From the NCBI RefSeq assembly GCF_025602895.1, contig NW_026516427.1, forward strand, positions 1 to 46,596: DNA of 46,596 nucleotides, written 5' to 3'. Below are positions 10,313-19,509 of the stretch, in pieces. The notes beneath the pieces were generated by a model, which was given only the letters and a program-made list of their open reading frames with translations, did no database searches and was not told the DNA's origin. Numbering within the stretch: the stretch's first letter is position 1; each line of letters starts with the position of its first letter. The position numbers were made by a program, and so were the translations under genes. Origin of the DNA: Polychytrium aggregatum. Taxonomy: Eukaryota > Chytridiomycota > Chytridiomycetes > Polychytriales.

Positions 10313-12751
10313 TCACTTTGGCAGCCTCCGAGTGAAGACCGCCGGTCGCTCTCCGGTCTCCACAATCGACCTGCATACTGTGATCATGTTGCGCGCCGCA
10401 TTGACGTCGCGATTCCACACTGCCCGGCAGCTGGGATTCTTGCAGCTCCTGACAAAGTGGGAATTCGCAACACTGGGCGCATCGAGTCCTTCCAACCGAA
10501 CTGGCTCCAGGCACTTGGAGCACACTTGCGAGGTGTTGAACTCGTTCGTCGAGGCCACCTTGACGCTTCCATGATGGTGATTGGGACGGCGTCGGTGGTG
10601 CTCGAACTGCTCAAAGTACCGAGCAAACCGCTGCCTCCAAGGGCTGGATGCATAGCCCTTGCCTTGACGCCATGATGCATTGCCAAAGGCGATCACCACA
10701 TCGGTCCGTATCGGGGCGTGCTTCAGGACGGCCTTGCACATCTTGTCGACGGCCACTTGGCGCCTCTTGTGGCCCGTGAATCGATGGTGACGGGCCTTCT
10801 TGCCAAGGTGGAAGTCGAGCTGCACTCGCAGCTCCGGTCGCAGGACATGGGTGAGATGGACCTTGAAAGCCTCTGAGGACGACACCTTGGGCGAGGGGGT
10901 GGTCGACATCCAGGTCTCGATGCTGAGTCGATACTTCATGGTGTTGTGCCAGTCGGTGTTGGACTTGTGGCCACACATGTGCTGGTAGTGGCCATTGGAG
11001 AACGAGACCACCTCGTCTTGGTGGCCCGGTGCTTGGATGACCGCCGTGAAGATGGAGCCGACTCCAGGATCGATGCCAATCCAAGTGGTCTTGTCGGGGT
11101 CTGGGTTGCCGATGTGGGCCTGGATACGCTGCTCGGCAGTCGGAGGAGGCTCGATGGTCTCGGTGCGATCGGTTCGAGGCACAAACTTGACGAGACCGAT
11201 GGTGCATCCAATGCCATCGGTGCTGATCTCGTAGTTGAACAGCTTCTTGTTCACGTCCCGTTCTTGGAAGAGGGAACTACGCAGCTTGAAGCAACTGCGC
11301 CAGAGACGATCCTGGTTGTTGACACCGTCCTCACCTTCTTCCTTGAGCATGTCCCGGGTGAGTCCAAGGCGCTTCTTTGGACCCAGGAGTTCCCAGAGAG
11401 TGACGGTGTCGATCTTGACATACTTGGCCTTGGCTGTGCACAGAGGGACCATCGTGCACACGGACGGAGGAGTGTCGAGAGCGAGCTGCTTGAGGGCCCA
11501 GTTGATCCTGGCGGCCAGCTTGTTGATCTTGGCCTTGGTGGTGCCGAGCTCAGACTTGGCCGTGGTGAACCTCTTGTCGTCGGAGGGAATGCCTTGGGCA
11601 GTGAGCTTGTCCAGCTTGGTCTGGCGCTGCAACTCGGTGACTCGGAGGGCGGGCATGTCACAGTCGATCCACTTGTGGACATTGTCGACCATCTTGTCTC
11701 GGGCGAGGATTCTCACATGGTGTGAGAGGCGATGAAGGGCCCGGAAGCGGTCCTGGTCGCTGCTGTACCGAAACTCGTCCAGGACGTGGCCAAAGTCCGG
11801 GTAGAGGAACTCGAGATCGGCCTTGGGTGGAGTCTGCCCTGGTTTCTCGAAGAGCTCGAGACAGGCCTCGATGGCTTCGTGCTTATGCTTGTTGGCTGGG
11901 AAGACGGCAGCACAGAAGCGGCGAAGGAGTCGCCAGTAGGCCAGGTCGAGGTGGGTGGTGCAGTTGGTAGCATAGGCATTGACAGCCAGTGTGAGAAGCT
12001 GACTGTGAGCACCATCAGGCAGACGAGGGGCCGGAGGCAGGTCTGCGTGCCGAGTGGTCTGGTAGTCGCGAAAGGAAGCGACCAGATGCTCGTTGTACTG
12101 CTCGATATCCCCGGTCGGGGAGAGGGCATCGGCCTCGACAATCGTGAAGCACTGGCGAACGAAAGCAGGGGTGGACTTGGAGATGACGGGGACGGGAAGA
12201 TCCTGCTCGATGCACCGGAGGATGTGCAGGTTGAGCAGCCTGGATGCCTCGAACTGGATCTGGGTCATGGCCTCGACGGTGGCCTGGATCTTGTCGCGGA
12301 GAGCGGGATTGAGACAACAGCCATCCATCGTCTGCTTGAAGCAGCTGAACTGAGGGGCGGATGACCTTCCATCCACGAGTGGGACGACAGAACTCTTGAG
12401 GGGCCGGTATTTGGGACACCTGTTGGTGTTGCAACGTTCGTGATCGGTGCCATCGCACTGGCGACATCGCTTGCCGGTACTCGAGGAAGTAGATGGACCA
12501 GGCTCGGTGGGATCGACATCCATTGGATCTGCAGAAGCAGTGGTGGTGAGCGACGGAGCAACAGAGAAACAAGCATGCGTGGGATCAGAATACGAACCAG
12601 AGACAGGCTCCGACTGTGACTTGGCTTTCTTGGGCCTGGGTGGCCGAGGCTGGCCATCACCGGTACCCTTACGCTTCGGAGGCATGGGGGCAGAGGATGG
12701 TGAATGCCTGCCAGTGGTACTGGTCAGAGCAGAGACTTTTTTATCGTACAA
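10313..12751 (-). CDS. Fanzor protein (eukaryotic TnpB homologue, RNA-guided DNA endonuclease family)
   Basis: One uninterrupted 812-codon frame; Met23 (12685) directly before PPKRKGTG is an alternative start. Residues 23-46 form a basic, probably bipartite nuclear signal (PPKRK...PPRPKKAK). A Cys/His knuckle follows at about 92-110 (CRQCDGTDHERCNTNRC). The central helical region has no motif I recognise. The C-terminal third is a split RuvC nuclease: IGIDPG with Asp561, a Glu737 in STNEFNTSQVC, and Asp782 in WNRDVNAARN. A zinc ribbon is inserted between (Cys744, Cys747, Cys770, Cys775). The usual RuvC-II Glu position reads VIAFGNASW without acid, and the Glu sits just before the zinc ribbon. 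That matches the rearranged active site described for Fanzors. Characterised Fanzors, including one from the chytrid Spizellomyces, cut DNA guided by an RNA encoded at the gene's 3' end. All key residues are present, so it is likely active. Confidence 0.93.
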   Translation of the reverse strand: MYDKKVSALTSTTGRHSPSSAPMPPKRKGTGDGQPRPPRPKKAKSQSEPVSGSYSDPTHACFSVAPSLTTTASADPMDVDPTEPGPSTSSSTGKRCRQCDGTDHERCNTNRCPKYRPLKSSVVPLVDGRSSAPQFSCFKQTMDGCCLNPALRDKIQATVEAMTQIQFEASRLLNLHILRCIEQDLPVPVISKSTPAFVRQCFTIVEADALSPTGDIEQYNEHLVASFRDYQTTRHADLPPAPRLPDGAHSQLLTLAVNAYATNCTTHLDLAYWRLLRRFCAAVFPANKHKHEAIEACLELFEKPGQTPPKADLEFLYPDFGHVLDEFRYSSDQDRFRALHRLSHHVRILARDKMVDNVHKWIDCDMPALRVTELQRQTKLDKLTAQGIPSDDKRFTTAKSELGTTKAKINKLAARINWALKQLALDTPPSVCTMVPLCTAKAKYVKIDTVTLWELLGPKKRLGLTRDMLKEEGEDGVNNQDRLWRSCFKLRSSLFQERDVNKKLFNYEISTDGIGCTIGLVKFVPRTDRTETIEPPPTAEQRIQAHIGNPDPDKTTWIGIDPGVGSIFTAVIQAPGHQDEVVSFSNGHYQHMCGHKSNTDWHNTMKYRLSIETWMSTTPSPKVSSSEAFKVHLTHVLRPELRVQLDFHLGKKARHHRFTGHKRRQVAVDKMCKAVLKHAPIRTDVVIAFGNASWRQGKGYASSPWRQRFARYFEQFEHHRRRPNHHHGSVKVASTNEFNTSQVCSKCLEPVRLEGLDAPSVANSHFVRSCKNPSCRAVWNRDVNAARNMITVCRSIVETGERPAVFTRRLPK

Positions 12752-12950
12752 TGGCGCGATGATCAGATCAAGGCGAGATGAGGGAAGAAAGCAGCAGGAC
12801 GAAGGTGTGGCATTTATACCCGAGAGCAGGAGCCTGTTGGTGCGGACTGGTTGGGGAAGTGACCCTGTTCAAAAATCGCCGAGAGGTTCAAGACAGGGAT
12901 GTGAGCGTGAAAATGGCGGTGTGATCGGGGTGGCTCGACCCAGGATTGGA

Positions 12951-13014
12951 GGGACTCAACCCCAAATCGGTGGGGACTCAACCCCAAATCGGTGGTGACT
13001 CAACCCCAAAGAAG
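12951..13014. repeat. 22-bp tandem repeat at the transposase/Fanzor junction
   Basis: Two exact copies of a 22-mer (12951-12972 and 12973-12994) whose core is GACTCAACCCCAAA, plus a third partial copy (12995-13012). The third copy is the transposase coding sequence itself (the ENFFGV region). The repeat marks where the transposase loses its normal 3' end. Confidence 0.85.
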
Positions 13015-13784
13015 TTCTCGATGGGATTGAAGTCGGGCGATGCAGGTGGGGTGAAGATCACTGACCATCCTCGGCGCTCGATGCAGTCCAGGACAGCCAT
13101 TGTCTTGTGCATGCTGACATTGTCCATCACAATCACAGAGTCGTCTGGGAAGGTCGCTCGCTCAAAGAACTCGACCATCGAGTGTGTCTTGAATGATGTG
13201 GGGATGTACATGCGATGCAGCACACCAGAGTGGTTGATGGCAAATGCAGCCGAGACAGACTTGTGTTTCATGTGATTGCGCTGGCGAAGCGGAGCACCCT
13301 TCGGTGAGTATCCGTAGAGAGGGAAAATGGATCTCCTGATCCCCGTCTAATCGACAAAAACGAATCGTCGTGGGTCGATGGAGCGGACCTGGTCCCTGAA
13401 CTGTGCCACTCGCTCATCCAGTCGCTTGGACTTGTAGAGGTGTGTTGCCCTCTTGTGTGAGAGACCTGCTCGGTGGATGGCAGTGTGGCAGAGTGAGAGT
13501 GATACTTTCCTCTGGAGGATGGACTCGAGCTTGCATCGCAACACAGGACCAGTCTGGAACGGGTCCTGTTCAATCAGGGTGCGAATGACTGGATATGCCT
13601 GCTCGAAGAAAGTGGATCTGCGAGCTGGGACCCGGGATGGGTCATCCAGCTTGCATCCTCGGTGCCATCGATGGATGGTGCTCTTGGATACACTGAATAT
13701 GGAGGCGACCTTACGCAGGCTATGGATGAGGGCGTAGCATCGCAATGCGGCGGTGCGAAAGTCGGATGTGTGGCGAATGGTCAT
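12978..13784 (-). pseudogene. Tc1/mariner/IS630-type transposase, nonsense-mutated and 3' truncated
   Basis: The minus-strand frame runs from Met at 13784. It starts with a helix-turn-helix domain (VASIFSVSKSTIHRWHRG) and a second HTH-like part (LCHTAIHRAGLSHKRA). The DDE fold follows: RRFVFVD, then TGIRRSIFPLYGYSPKGAPL, then VIVMDNVSMHK, then SPDFNPIENFFG. A TAG at 13347-13349 lies directly after the first catalytic Asp, exactly where the family has Glu ('FVDET'), and the frame continues unchanged after it. A single G-to-T change would explain it. After NPIENFFGV the protein stops within ten codons because the 22-bp tandem repeat replaces the end. The product should be inactive unless TAG is read through. 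It lies upstream of the Fanzor gene on the same strand. Confidence 0.88.
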
Positions 13785-13842
13785 GGCCAGCGCGCGATAA
13801 CATTGGGTAACAAAATATTCGATGAATGGTCAAAATCCCGGG

Positions 13843-13868
13843 TGTCCCGTTTTTTATTGGATTGCCTG
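13843..13868. repeat. Terminal inverted repeat of the Fanzor element, transposase side
   Basis: A 26-bp inverted partner of 10215-10240, followed by TA at 13869-13870. Read from outside it starts CAGGCAATCCAATAAAAAA, much like the repeat at 46546-46570. Confidence 0.83.
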
Positions 13869-14000
13869 TAATACCACGATCGGGCAGTGATCCTGCCCAG
13901 CACGAACATCCCACCCGTCGTCCATCATCTCTCCAGGCCCAGGATCCGACCGCTGCTGCTGCCGAATCGCCGAATCGCCGCGCTCGACCAAGAACACCCC

Positions 14001-14828
14001 ATGAACCCAACCTCCACCGAAAGCATCACCTCCACCAACGGCCCGGAATCTGCCGCGCTCGAGACAGCCCCGGCATCACAACAGGCTACGATCGCCGTCC
14101 CTGTGCCCAACCGACCGGCCTCGGGCGTCCATGTCAGCTCCGTTCGAGGGGCCTACGAGGCCTTTGGAGTCGAGGGATTCTACAACAACTATGGCCACGA
14201 ATACACCAACCCACACACCCGACCGATCATCAAGTGCATCGAGTCGGTGATGGCCTGGCTGGCAGCCGAGCAGGCTCCTGGGGTCGTCGCAGACACACCC
14301 GAGTACGTCGTCGAGATGCCCAGTCCTCCGCTCTGCATCCCGCCAGCACCAAGCCAGTCTTCGATCGCTGCTCTTCCCAAGCTGCGTGTTCTGGATCTGG
14401 CCTGCGGCAGCGGCGAGGCAGCACTGGCGCTGTCCTCTTGGTTTCAGCGGTCGGCCACGGCCCGATCCACCTACAGCCATCTCGAAGTCTATGCCACCGA
14501 TCCCTTCACCCACGAGGCCTTCCTGAAGCGATTCCAGCACCAGCCCGACCGATATGCCTTCGAGGACATTGCCCAAGGCTGTTATCCGACCCGGTCGTTC
14601 GATGTCTGTATCTGCAGCTTTGCGCTGCATCTCCTGGACGAACAAAAGCTCTTCTCGACACTGTATGCACTCGCCCGGATGTCGCAGTGGCTCATCATCG
14701 TCTCGCCGCACAAGCGGCCGCACATCAAGGATACCTTTGGATGGGGGCCGTTGATGCGGGAACTGACGATCGACCGGGTCCACATCCGGTGCTATCGCTC
14801 GAACGAATACGACTATGCCTTTGACTAA
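14001..14828 (+). CDS. SAM-dependent methyltransferase (class I fold)
   Basis: An intronless frame of 275 codons counted from Met at 14001; the frame is open upstream to 13887, but that part lies in element-flanking DNA. After a Ser/Thr/Pro-rich leader, FYNNYGHEYTNPH and then motif I, VLDLACGSGEAALALSSWF, mark a Rossmann-type AdoMet fold. Motif II-like LEVYATDPF and motif IV-like SFDVCICSFALHLLDE follow, and the domain ends in WLIIVSPHKRPHI. The substrate cannot be told. The HLLDE and WLIIVSPHKRP segments resemble small-molecule or uncharacterised fungal methyltransferases. It begins only 130 bp outside the Fanzor element, so part of its promoter may be next to the insertion. Confidence 0.8.
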   Translation: MNPTSTESITSTNGPESAALETAPASQQATIAVPVPNRPASGVHVSSVRGAYEAFGVEGFYNNYGHEYTNPHTRPIIKCIESVMAWLAAEQAPGVVADTPEYVVEMPSPPLCIPPAPSQSSIAALPKLRVLDLACGSGEAALALSSWFQRSATARSTYSHLEVYATDPFTHEAFLKRFQHQPDRYAFEDIAQGCYPTRSFDVCICSFALHLLDEQKLFSTLYALARMSQWLIIVSPHKRPHIKDTFGWGPLMRELTIDRVHIRCYRSNEYDYAFD

Positions 14829-15397
14829 CAGGCCAGAAAGATTGCATGGACTTGCTCTTGGCGATCATCTCGTTCAGCTCGCTGGGGGAGATCCATGTGG
14901 CATTGGTGTTTCTTGGACTGCACTCACGCCACCTCTCGGTGATCGAGGTATCTCGCTTTCGAGCATGGACTCGCCACACCAAACTAAAGCAATCCAAAGG
15001 AATCGAACAACTTCATCCTGCCCCGCAATATAGCCACAGTCAGAGACACAGCCCCCAGGTTTATCCCTCGTCCCCTCGACATGCACACGCGGAGGCTGGC
15101 TATTACAATGGGCTGATGTATTCGGTATTCAGAGTCGACACCATCACCAAAAGTTCAGAGACGTCTGTTTCATTCTTTAGAATGGAGACGCCGTCGTAAT
15201 TTGGGTGAGAAAGGGAGAAGAGGGTGCAGCGCCAGCGGCGATGGCTGGCAGGCAGTAGTGGGTGACAAGAAAGGGGGGAAGAGGAGGAAGAGGAAGAGGA
15301 GGAAGAGGAGGAAGAGGAGGAAGAGGAGGAAGAGGAGGAAGAGGAGGAAGAGGAGGAAGAGGAGGAAGAGGAGGAAGAGGAGGAAGAGGAAGGATAT
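14829..15397. other. Convergent intergenic region, methyltransferase / CNOT10-like
   Basis: The 3' flanks of two convergent genes. The only notable content is the homopurine tract listed separately. Confidence 0.6.
15267..15394. repeat. 128-nt homopurine tract, (GGAGGAAGA)n
   Basis: Every base from 15267 to 15394 on the plus strand is A or G, mostly about 12 copies of a 9-bp unit. It begins three bases beyond the CNOT10-like stop codon. The mRNA of that gene would therefore start its 3' UTR with a pure CU tract, and the duplex could form triplex (H-DNA). Confidence 0.95.
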
Positions 15398-18300
15398 TCA
15401 AAACTGTCCGATGGATAGCACTATCCACTTGCGAAGCTGGATCGCCTCTGGGATCGAGATGGATTTGAGTCGAGCAAGGGTCTGTCGCAGCTCGGCCACG
15501 TACTTGGCCCGCTCGCTCGTTCGGGTCGTCCCTGTGGGTCCGGCAGGGGTCGTGGGCTGGACTTGGATCGGGTCGCTCGCCAGTCGCCCCGATGTATCAG
15601 AGAGCCGCTCGAGCAGGGACCGGTAGCAATCTAGGCACTCCCGCGTGACCTTGAGGAGATCCGAGAGTGAGGGCGTTCTAAGGGTATTTCCCGGGGTGGT
15701 GGAAGTGGCAGTGGTGGTAGTGGTGGTGGCAGCGGCTACCCGGTCCAGATCGGATTCCAGAGCGGCGAGCACAGCAAAGGCCTGCTTCAGATCGAGCTGC
15801 ATGGCATGTGCTTGGCAGGCGTAGAGCCGAGAGATGGATCTGTGGATGCGGTCGTGACCCGCGAGTATGCGATTGGAAGAGGATCAGCGACGAAGCCAGG
15901 ATCCGAGCCGACGCATGCGGATCGTGTCGATAAAGTGCCCTCCAGCCGCTCAGCAGCAGCAGCAGCAGCACTCAGCAGCACCGTGCCTTGCACCGACTTG
16001 CGGCCCATAAGCGCACTCGCTTTCCAGCCTTACCTGATAATCCGAAGAAACTCGAAATGGGCCGAGGCCGACTCAACATCTTCTGGATCGAGATGGCTCG
16101 AGTTGCGGGCCAGGATCGCATCTTCTCGGCCCGTTGTTGCGATCTGTTCGGCGATCCGGAGCACTCCCGCATAATCCTCGAGCTCCAGCAGCGCGTAGCA
16201 CGCAGAGGTCAACACGACGATCCAGAGTGTCCGCACATCCTGGAGCGAGGAGCGTCGCTCACGGCCGGAGTCGACTGGTCCCTCTCCCATCGACCGCACA
16301 ATCGAGCCGTAGCTTGGCAGATGCGATACAGCTTTCTGGAAGCAGTAGGAGGCATAAGGAAGGGAGAGCTTGGGATCTTGGTGACTTGAAGCAGAAACAG
16401 GGATCGTATTAGCCGATTCCATTGCACAAATACGATGCGACCCTGCGGCGAACCATGCCGGATCCAATTGAGCCGCCCAAGTCACGGCGTAGAGTCGCCA
16501 GTTACCTCCATGGGGCCCTTGAGCCCTTGGGAATCATCCGTCGGATCTTGAAGCTCCCAAGAGAGATCTCTCGCTCGACATGCGGCTTCTATACACAGCG
16601 TTGGATGCGAACAAAAGTAGTGTTGGCAGCAGTTGCGGACAGGGACCCTGCTCCGGCTACAGGTTGTCAATGCAGTCTCATCCGGGCTGCGACAGGGCCA
16701 GGCGACGGTCCCACAAAACCAGGCAGGGTTCTGTCGAGCGTTTGCGGCATGCAACTCTCGACAATACGCAGGACTCAAGGACACGCGAGCCCAGAGCCAT
16801 GACTGGTCGACAGTCAGTACGATGTCGATGTGGCTCACCTTGCGGGCATGGATGTGGATGATGCATTCTCCAAGACGATACCATGCCGACGCGAGTCGCA
16901 GGTCCACCCAGCCTTCATCGCCGTTGGATGCAGACGCCTCAGGGTCAACCGAGGGGCCGGCTTCGTCGGGTGCTGTAGGCTTGCGAGTCGCCTCGAGTGT
17001 CGACACAACCACCTCAAAGCATTGCCGCGCCTTGAGCGGTTCGTTTGCAAACAGACGCTGAATCCCGAGGTTGTAGACAATCTCGAGTCGCTCGTGGTGG
17101 CAGGAATGCCAGAGGTCCTCCGAAACAGGTTCGGGATTCGGTGGGTCGTCTGTGGGGGTGAGTGGGACTGCGACAGAGCACAGCCGTACCATCGAACAAC
17201 CGCGTCAATATGAGAGAGCCTTTGAATCGTTGTGGTGCAGGGGGGTGATGGCGATGGCTGTGGCTTCAGACGGGGTGGTAGTATCCATCGCGGCGCACTC
17301 CCATTGGGCGGATCATCGGCGAAGCCCATCCACCACAGGCAGAAGCATCGGCATGGCGTGGTCGTGAAACTTGTAGGCCAACAACGAAGCATACCTGTGA
17401 GATCCTGCGTCAGAGAGGCGGTCTCGAGGGTCTGTACCGAGGAGCTCATGGGATCGCTCATCGTCGAAGACTCTTGGCCAGTCTGTTCGCGGCGCTCGCG
17501 CTCCTGCTCCTCATCGAATTGAATCTCCCATTCTTCGCGGTCGTCGACAGCAGGGCCAGGGCTCGGGCGATATCTTGTAGCAAGCCGTGCACGCTGAAGC
17601 GCCGCACACTGCTGGTTTTCGTGAAGTGCTTTGGAAAACATGAGCGAGGCGAGAGCATATTGGCTCGATTTGAAGCTCAGGCAGCCCAGGTTGTTGTAGA
17701 AGACTCGCAACTCGGCCGGGGAGCCGTATCCGTTTTCGCGAGCACGGACCAGGAGCTCGCGACTCGCCCGATGGTTGTTGTGTCGGTACTCGAGCTGGGC
17801 CCTCAGCAACAGCCCTGAGACGTGGGCCCGATGAACGAGCTCGCTGTGTCGCTGCAACACATTGGATGGGACGGCGCTGGAGCCATCGGTCGTGTCGGTT
17901 TCAAGCTGCTGCGAATCCGCAAACTGGGTCAACCTGTCGATGGCTTCGTCGGCCTGGCTGGCATCGCCGGTCAAGTATACTTGCGCCTGCAGCTCGAGAA
18001 AAGCAAGTTGGGCAGACAGGGCCGATAGCGGTGCGGAGGGATCGGTAAGCTGGTCGCTCGAAGCCGGAGCTGAGGCCGGGGTCGAGGCCGAGGCGAGGCC
18101 GTATCGAGATTCCGGGGCGGGCGCAGAACCTGACTCCAGCGCAAGCCCGTCGTCCAAGCGGCGGTGATCTTCGATGGGCAAAGGCGATGAAGGGGCCCCT
18201 GAGCCGGAGAGGAGCAGCCCGTGCACCCTACTATCCCATCCCGCATACGCCCGGAGCTGCCCGAGGGCCTCGGTCTTCATCCCAAGCTTGAGCAGAACCC

Positions 18301-18985
18301 GAATGGCGAGCGTGCGGATGTGGGCGGATATATCCGAGTCGAGAACCGGAATAACTTGGTGCAGCGAGTCGAGCAATCGGTAGCTCTGCGCGTACCGCCC
18401 GAGCCGATAGAGAACACACGCCTGGTTGTAGAGGAGATAGCCCTGATCTTGGAGCAGCGGCGTCAGGGCCGGCAGCTGCGTTAGATGGTCGTCGTCGGCA
18501 TCTGTATCGGCATCGTGGTCACTGGTATCGAAATGCGCCGAGAGCGGATCGCGCTCGGCAAGGAGATCGACTGGCGATGGGATGCTGGCCGTGCTGGGCT
18601 GCCGGCTGTGTCTCTGGCTGAGGCTCTCGAGCGAGTCGACGGATGCATGCGATCGGGTCAGCGGAATCCTGTCGAGGCTCAGCTCTATAGCATGCGTCGG
18701 CTTGCAGGCCAAGAGACGCAGCTGGCCGAGCACAGAGACGAGCTCGGCCATCTCATCGCAGGACGGCTTGGCAGTTGTGCTGTGTGGCAGGTCTCGCTCG
18801 GGATTCCGGAAGGGAATGCCAAACTCGGTATTCTGGCTGTAGAACTCGAGGACTGCCAAGTTGTGCAGGACGCGGTGGTCGGGAGGATCCTTGGAGGATA
18901 GAAGCTGTTGCAGACCGGCAAATGCCGAGTGGAAATCATGGCGCCGGAATGCGTCTGTGGCCTCCCGGGCAGTATCTGAGGACAT
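15398..18985 (-). CDS. CNOT10: CCR4-NOT complex subunit 10-like TPR protein
   Basis: Five exons keep frame: 18985-17395, 17149-16839, 16588-16506, 16384-16034 and 15839-15398 (925 residues). TPR-like helical pairs include LLYNQACVLYRLGRYAQSYR, VFYNNLGCLSFKSSQYALAS and IVYNLGIQRLFANEPLKARQ, then RLASAWYRLGECII and PKLSLPYASYCFQKAV. That order, and the NNLG and RLGECII wording, match CNOT10. CNOT10 with CNOT11 binds the N-terminal part of NOT1 in the CCR4-NOT deadenylase. The protein is longer than human CNOT10 because of acidic and Ser/Pro linkers (for example DHDADTDADDDH). Exon 3 (83 nt) and the last junction (acceptor 15840) rest on frame and splice signals only and are the weakest parts. 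The 3' UTR opens into the homopurine/homopyrimidine tract. Confidence 0.8.
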
Positions 18986-19509
18986 GGAGGGTAAGAACCG
19001 CCGTCGGGAACACGGCAGGAAGGGCCGATTTAGGGGTGGTGCAGACGAGCGCAGACAGGATGCGAGTCAGTTTGAGTGAGCGGGTCAGCGGGTGCTGGGA
19101 TGGTGCAGGCGGATGCGGAGGATGAGGTGGGCGGGGAGACGATGAGGGCCAAAGGGAACGAGGCCGGGCTTTCCCGTTTGAGACAGGGCCGTGGCGGGAC
19201 GTGGGTGGACGGTTTCACGCCGACAGGGGCACGCGGCTCTGGTTTGGCGGCGGTGCGAATGGCGATGCGAATGGCGGTGTGAATGGCGATGCGAATGGTG
19301 ATGCGAATGGCGATGCGAATGGCGATGCGAATGGCGATGCGAATGGTGATGCACATAGAAATGTAGATGGCGCCAGCTTAATCGAATAGCGCGAGTCCAT
19401 GAAATGTATCCAGGGCACGGCACGGGCTTTTGTCGTGGTCAAAATGTATTGTGTGAAATGGGGTCCTGGCGATCCCAGACTATCCAAGGCTATCCCAGAA
19501 TATCCCAGA
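18986..19509. other. CNOT10-like upstream region with 12-bp minisatellite
   Basis: Between the CNOT10-like start and the F-box gene 3' end. It contains about 8.5 copies of GGCGATGCGAAT and variants (19255-19356). An apparent open frame across it (repeating DANG) is a product of the repeat. Four similar CTATCCCAGA-type units lie at about 19480-19520, at the F-box stop. Confidence 0.7.

Larger units (their letters stand above)
10213..13870 (-). mobile_element. Tc1/mariner-like transposon carrying a Fanzor gene
   Basis: The element spans 10215-13868 and is flanked on both sides by TA (10213-10214 and 13869-13870), the target duplication of Tc1/mariner transposons. The ends are inverted repeats of 26 bp (19/26 identical) that begin with CA and share the perfect inner core AAAAAACGGGACA. 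Inside, both on the minus strand, are a Tc1/mariner/IS630-type transposase (13784-12978) followed by a Fanzor nuclease (12751-10313). The coding genes fill it almost completely: 58 bp separate the transposase start from the inner edge of one repeat, and 72 bp separate the Fanzor stop from the other. Fanzors are known passengers of several eukaryotic DNA transposon classes, and this order parallels bacterial TnpA-TnpB elements. The transposase is broken, so movement would need help in trans. Confidence 0.85.

Noticed and set aside
12951..13014. Possible CRISPR-like repeat array
   Set aside because: The units abut with no spacers, and only three copies exist; it is a tandem duplication.
13347..13349. 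TAG reassigned to an amino acid in this genome
   Set aside because: Housekeeping genes here (CBK1, GCSH, VMA16) end with TAG at their expected C-termini.
13268..13573. Minus-strand frame overlapping the transposase in another frame
   Set aside because: The other frame carries all transposase motifs; this one has none.
19201..19389. Open frame of repeating Asp-Ala-Asn-Gly
   Set aside because: Produced entirely by a 12-bp minisatellite; no start context or family support.
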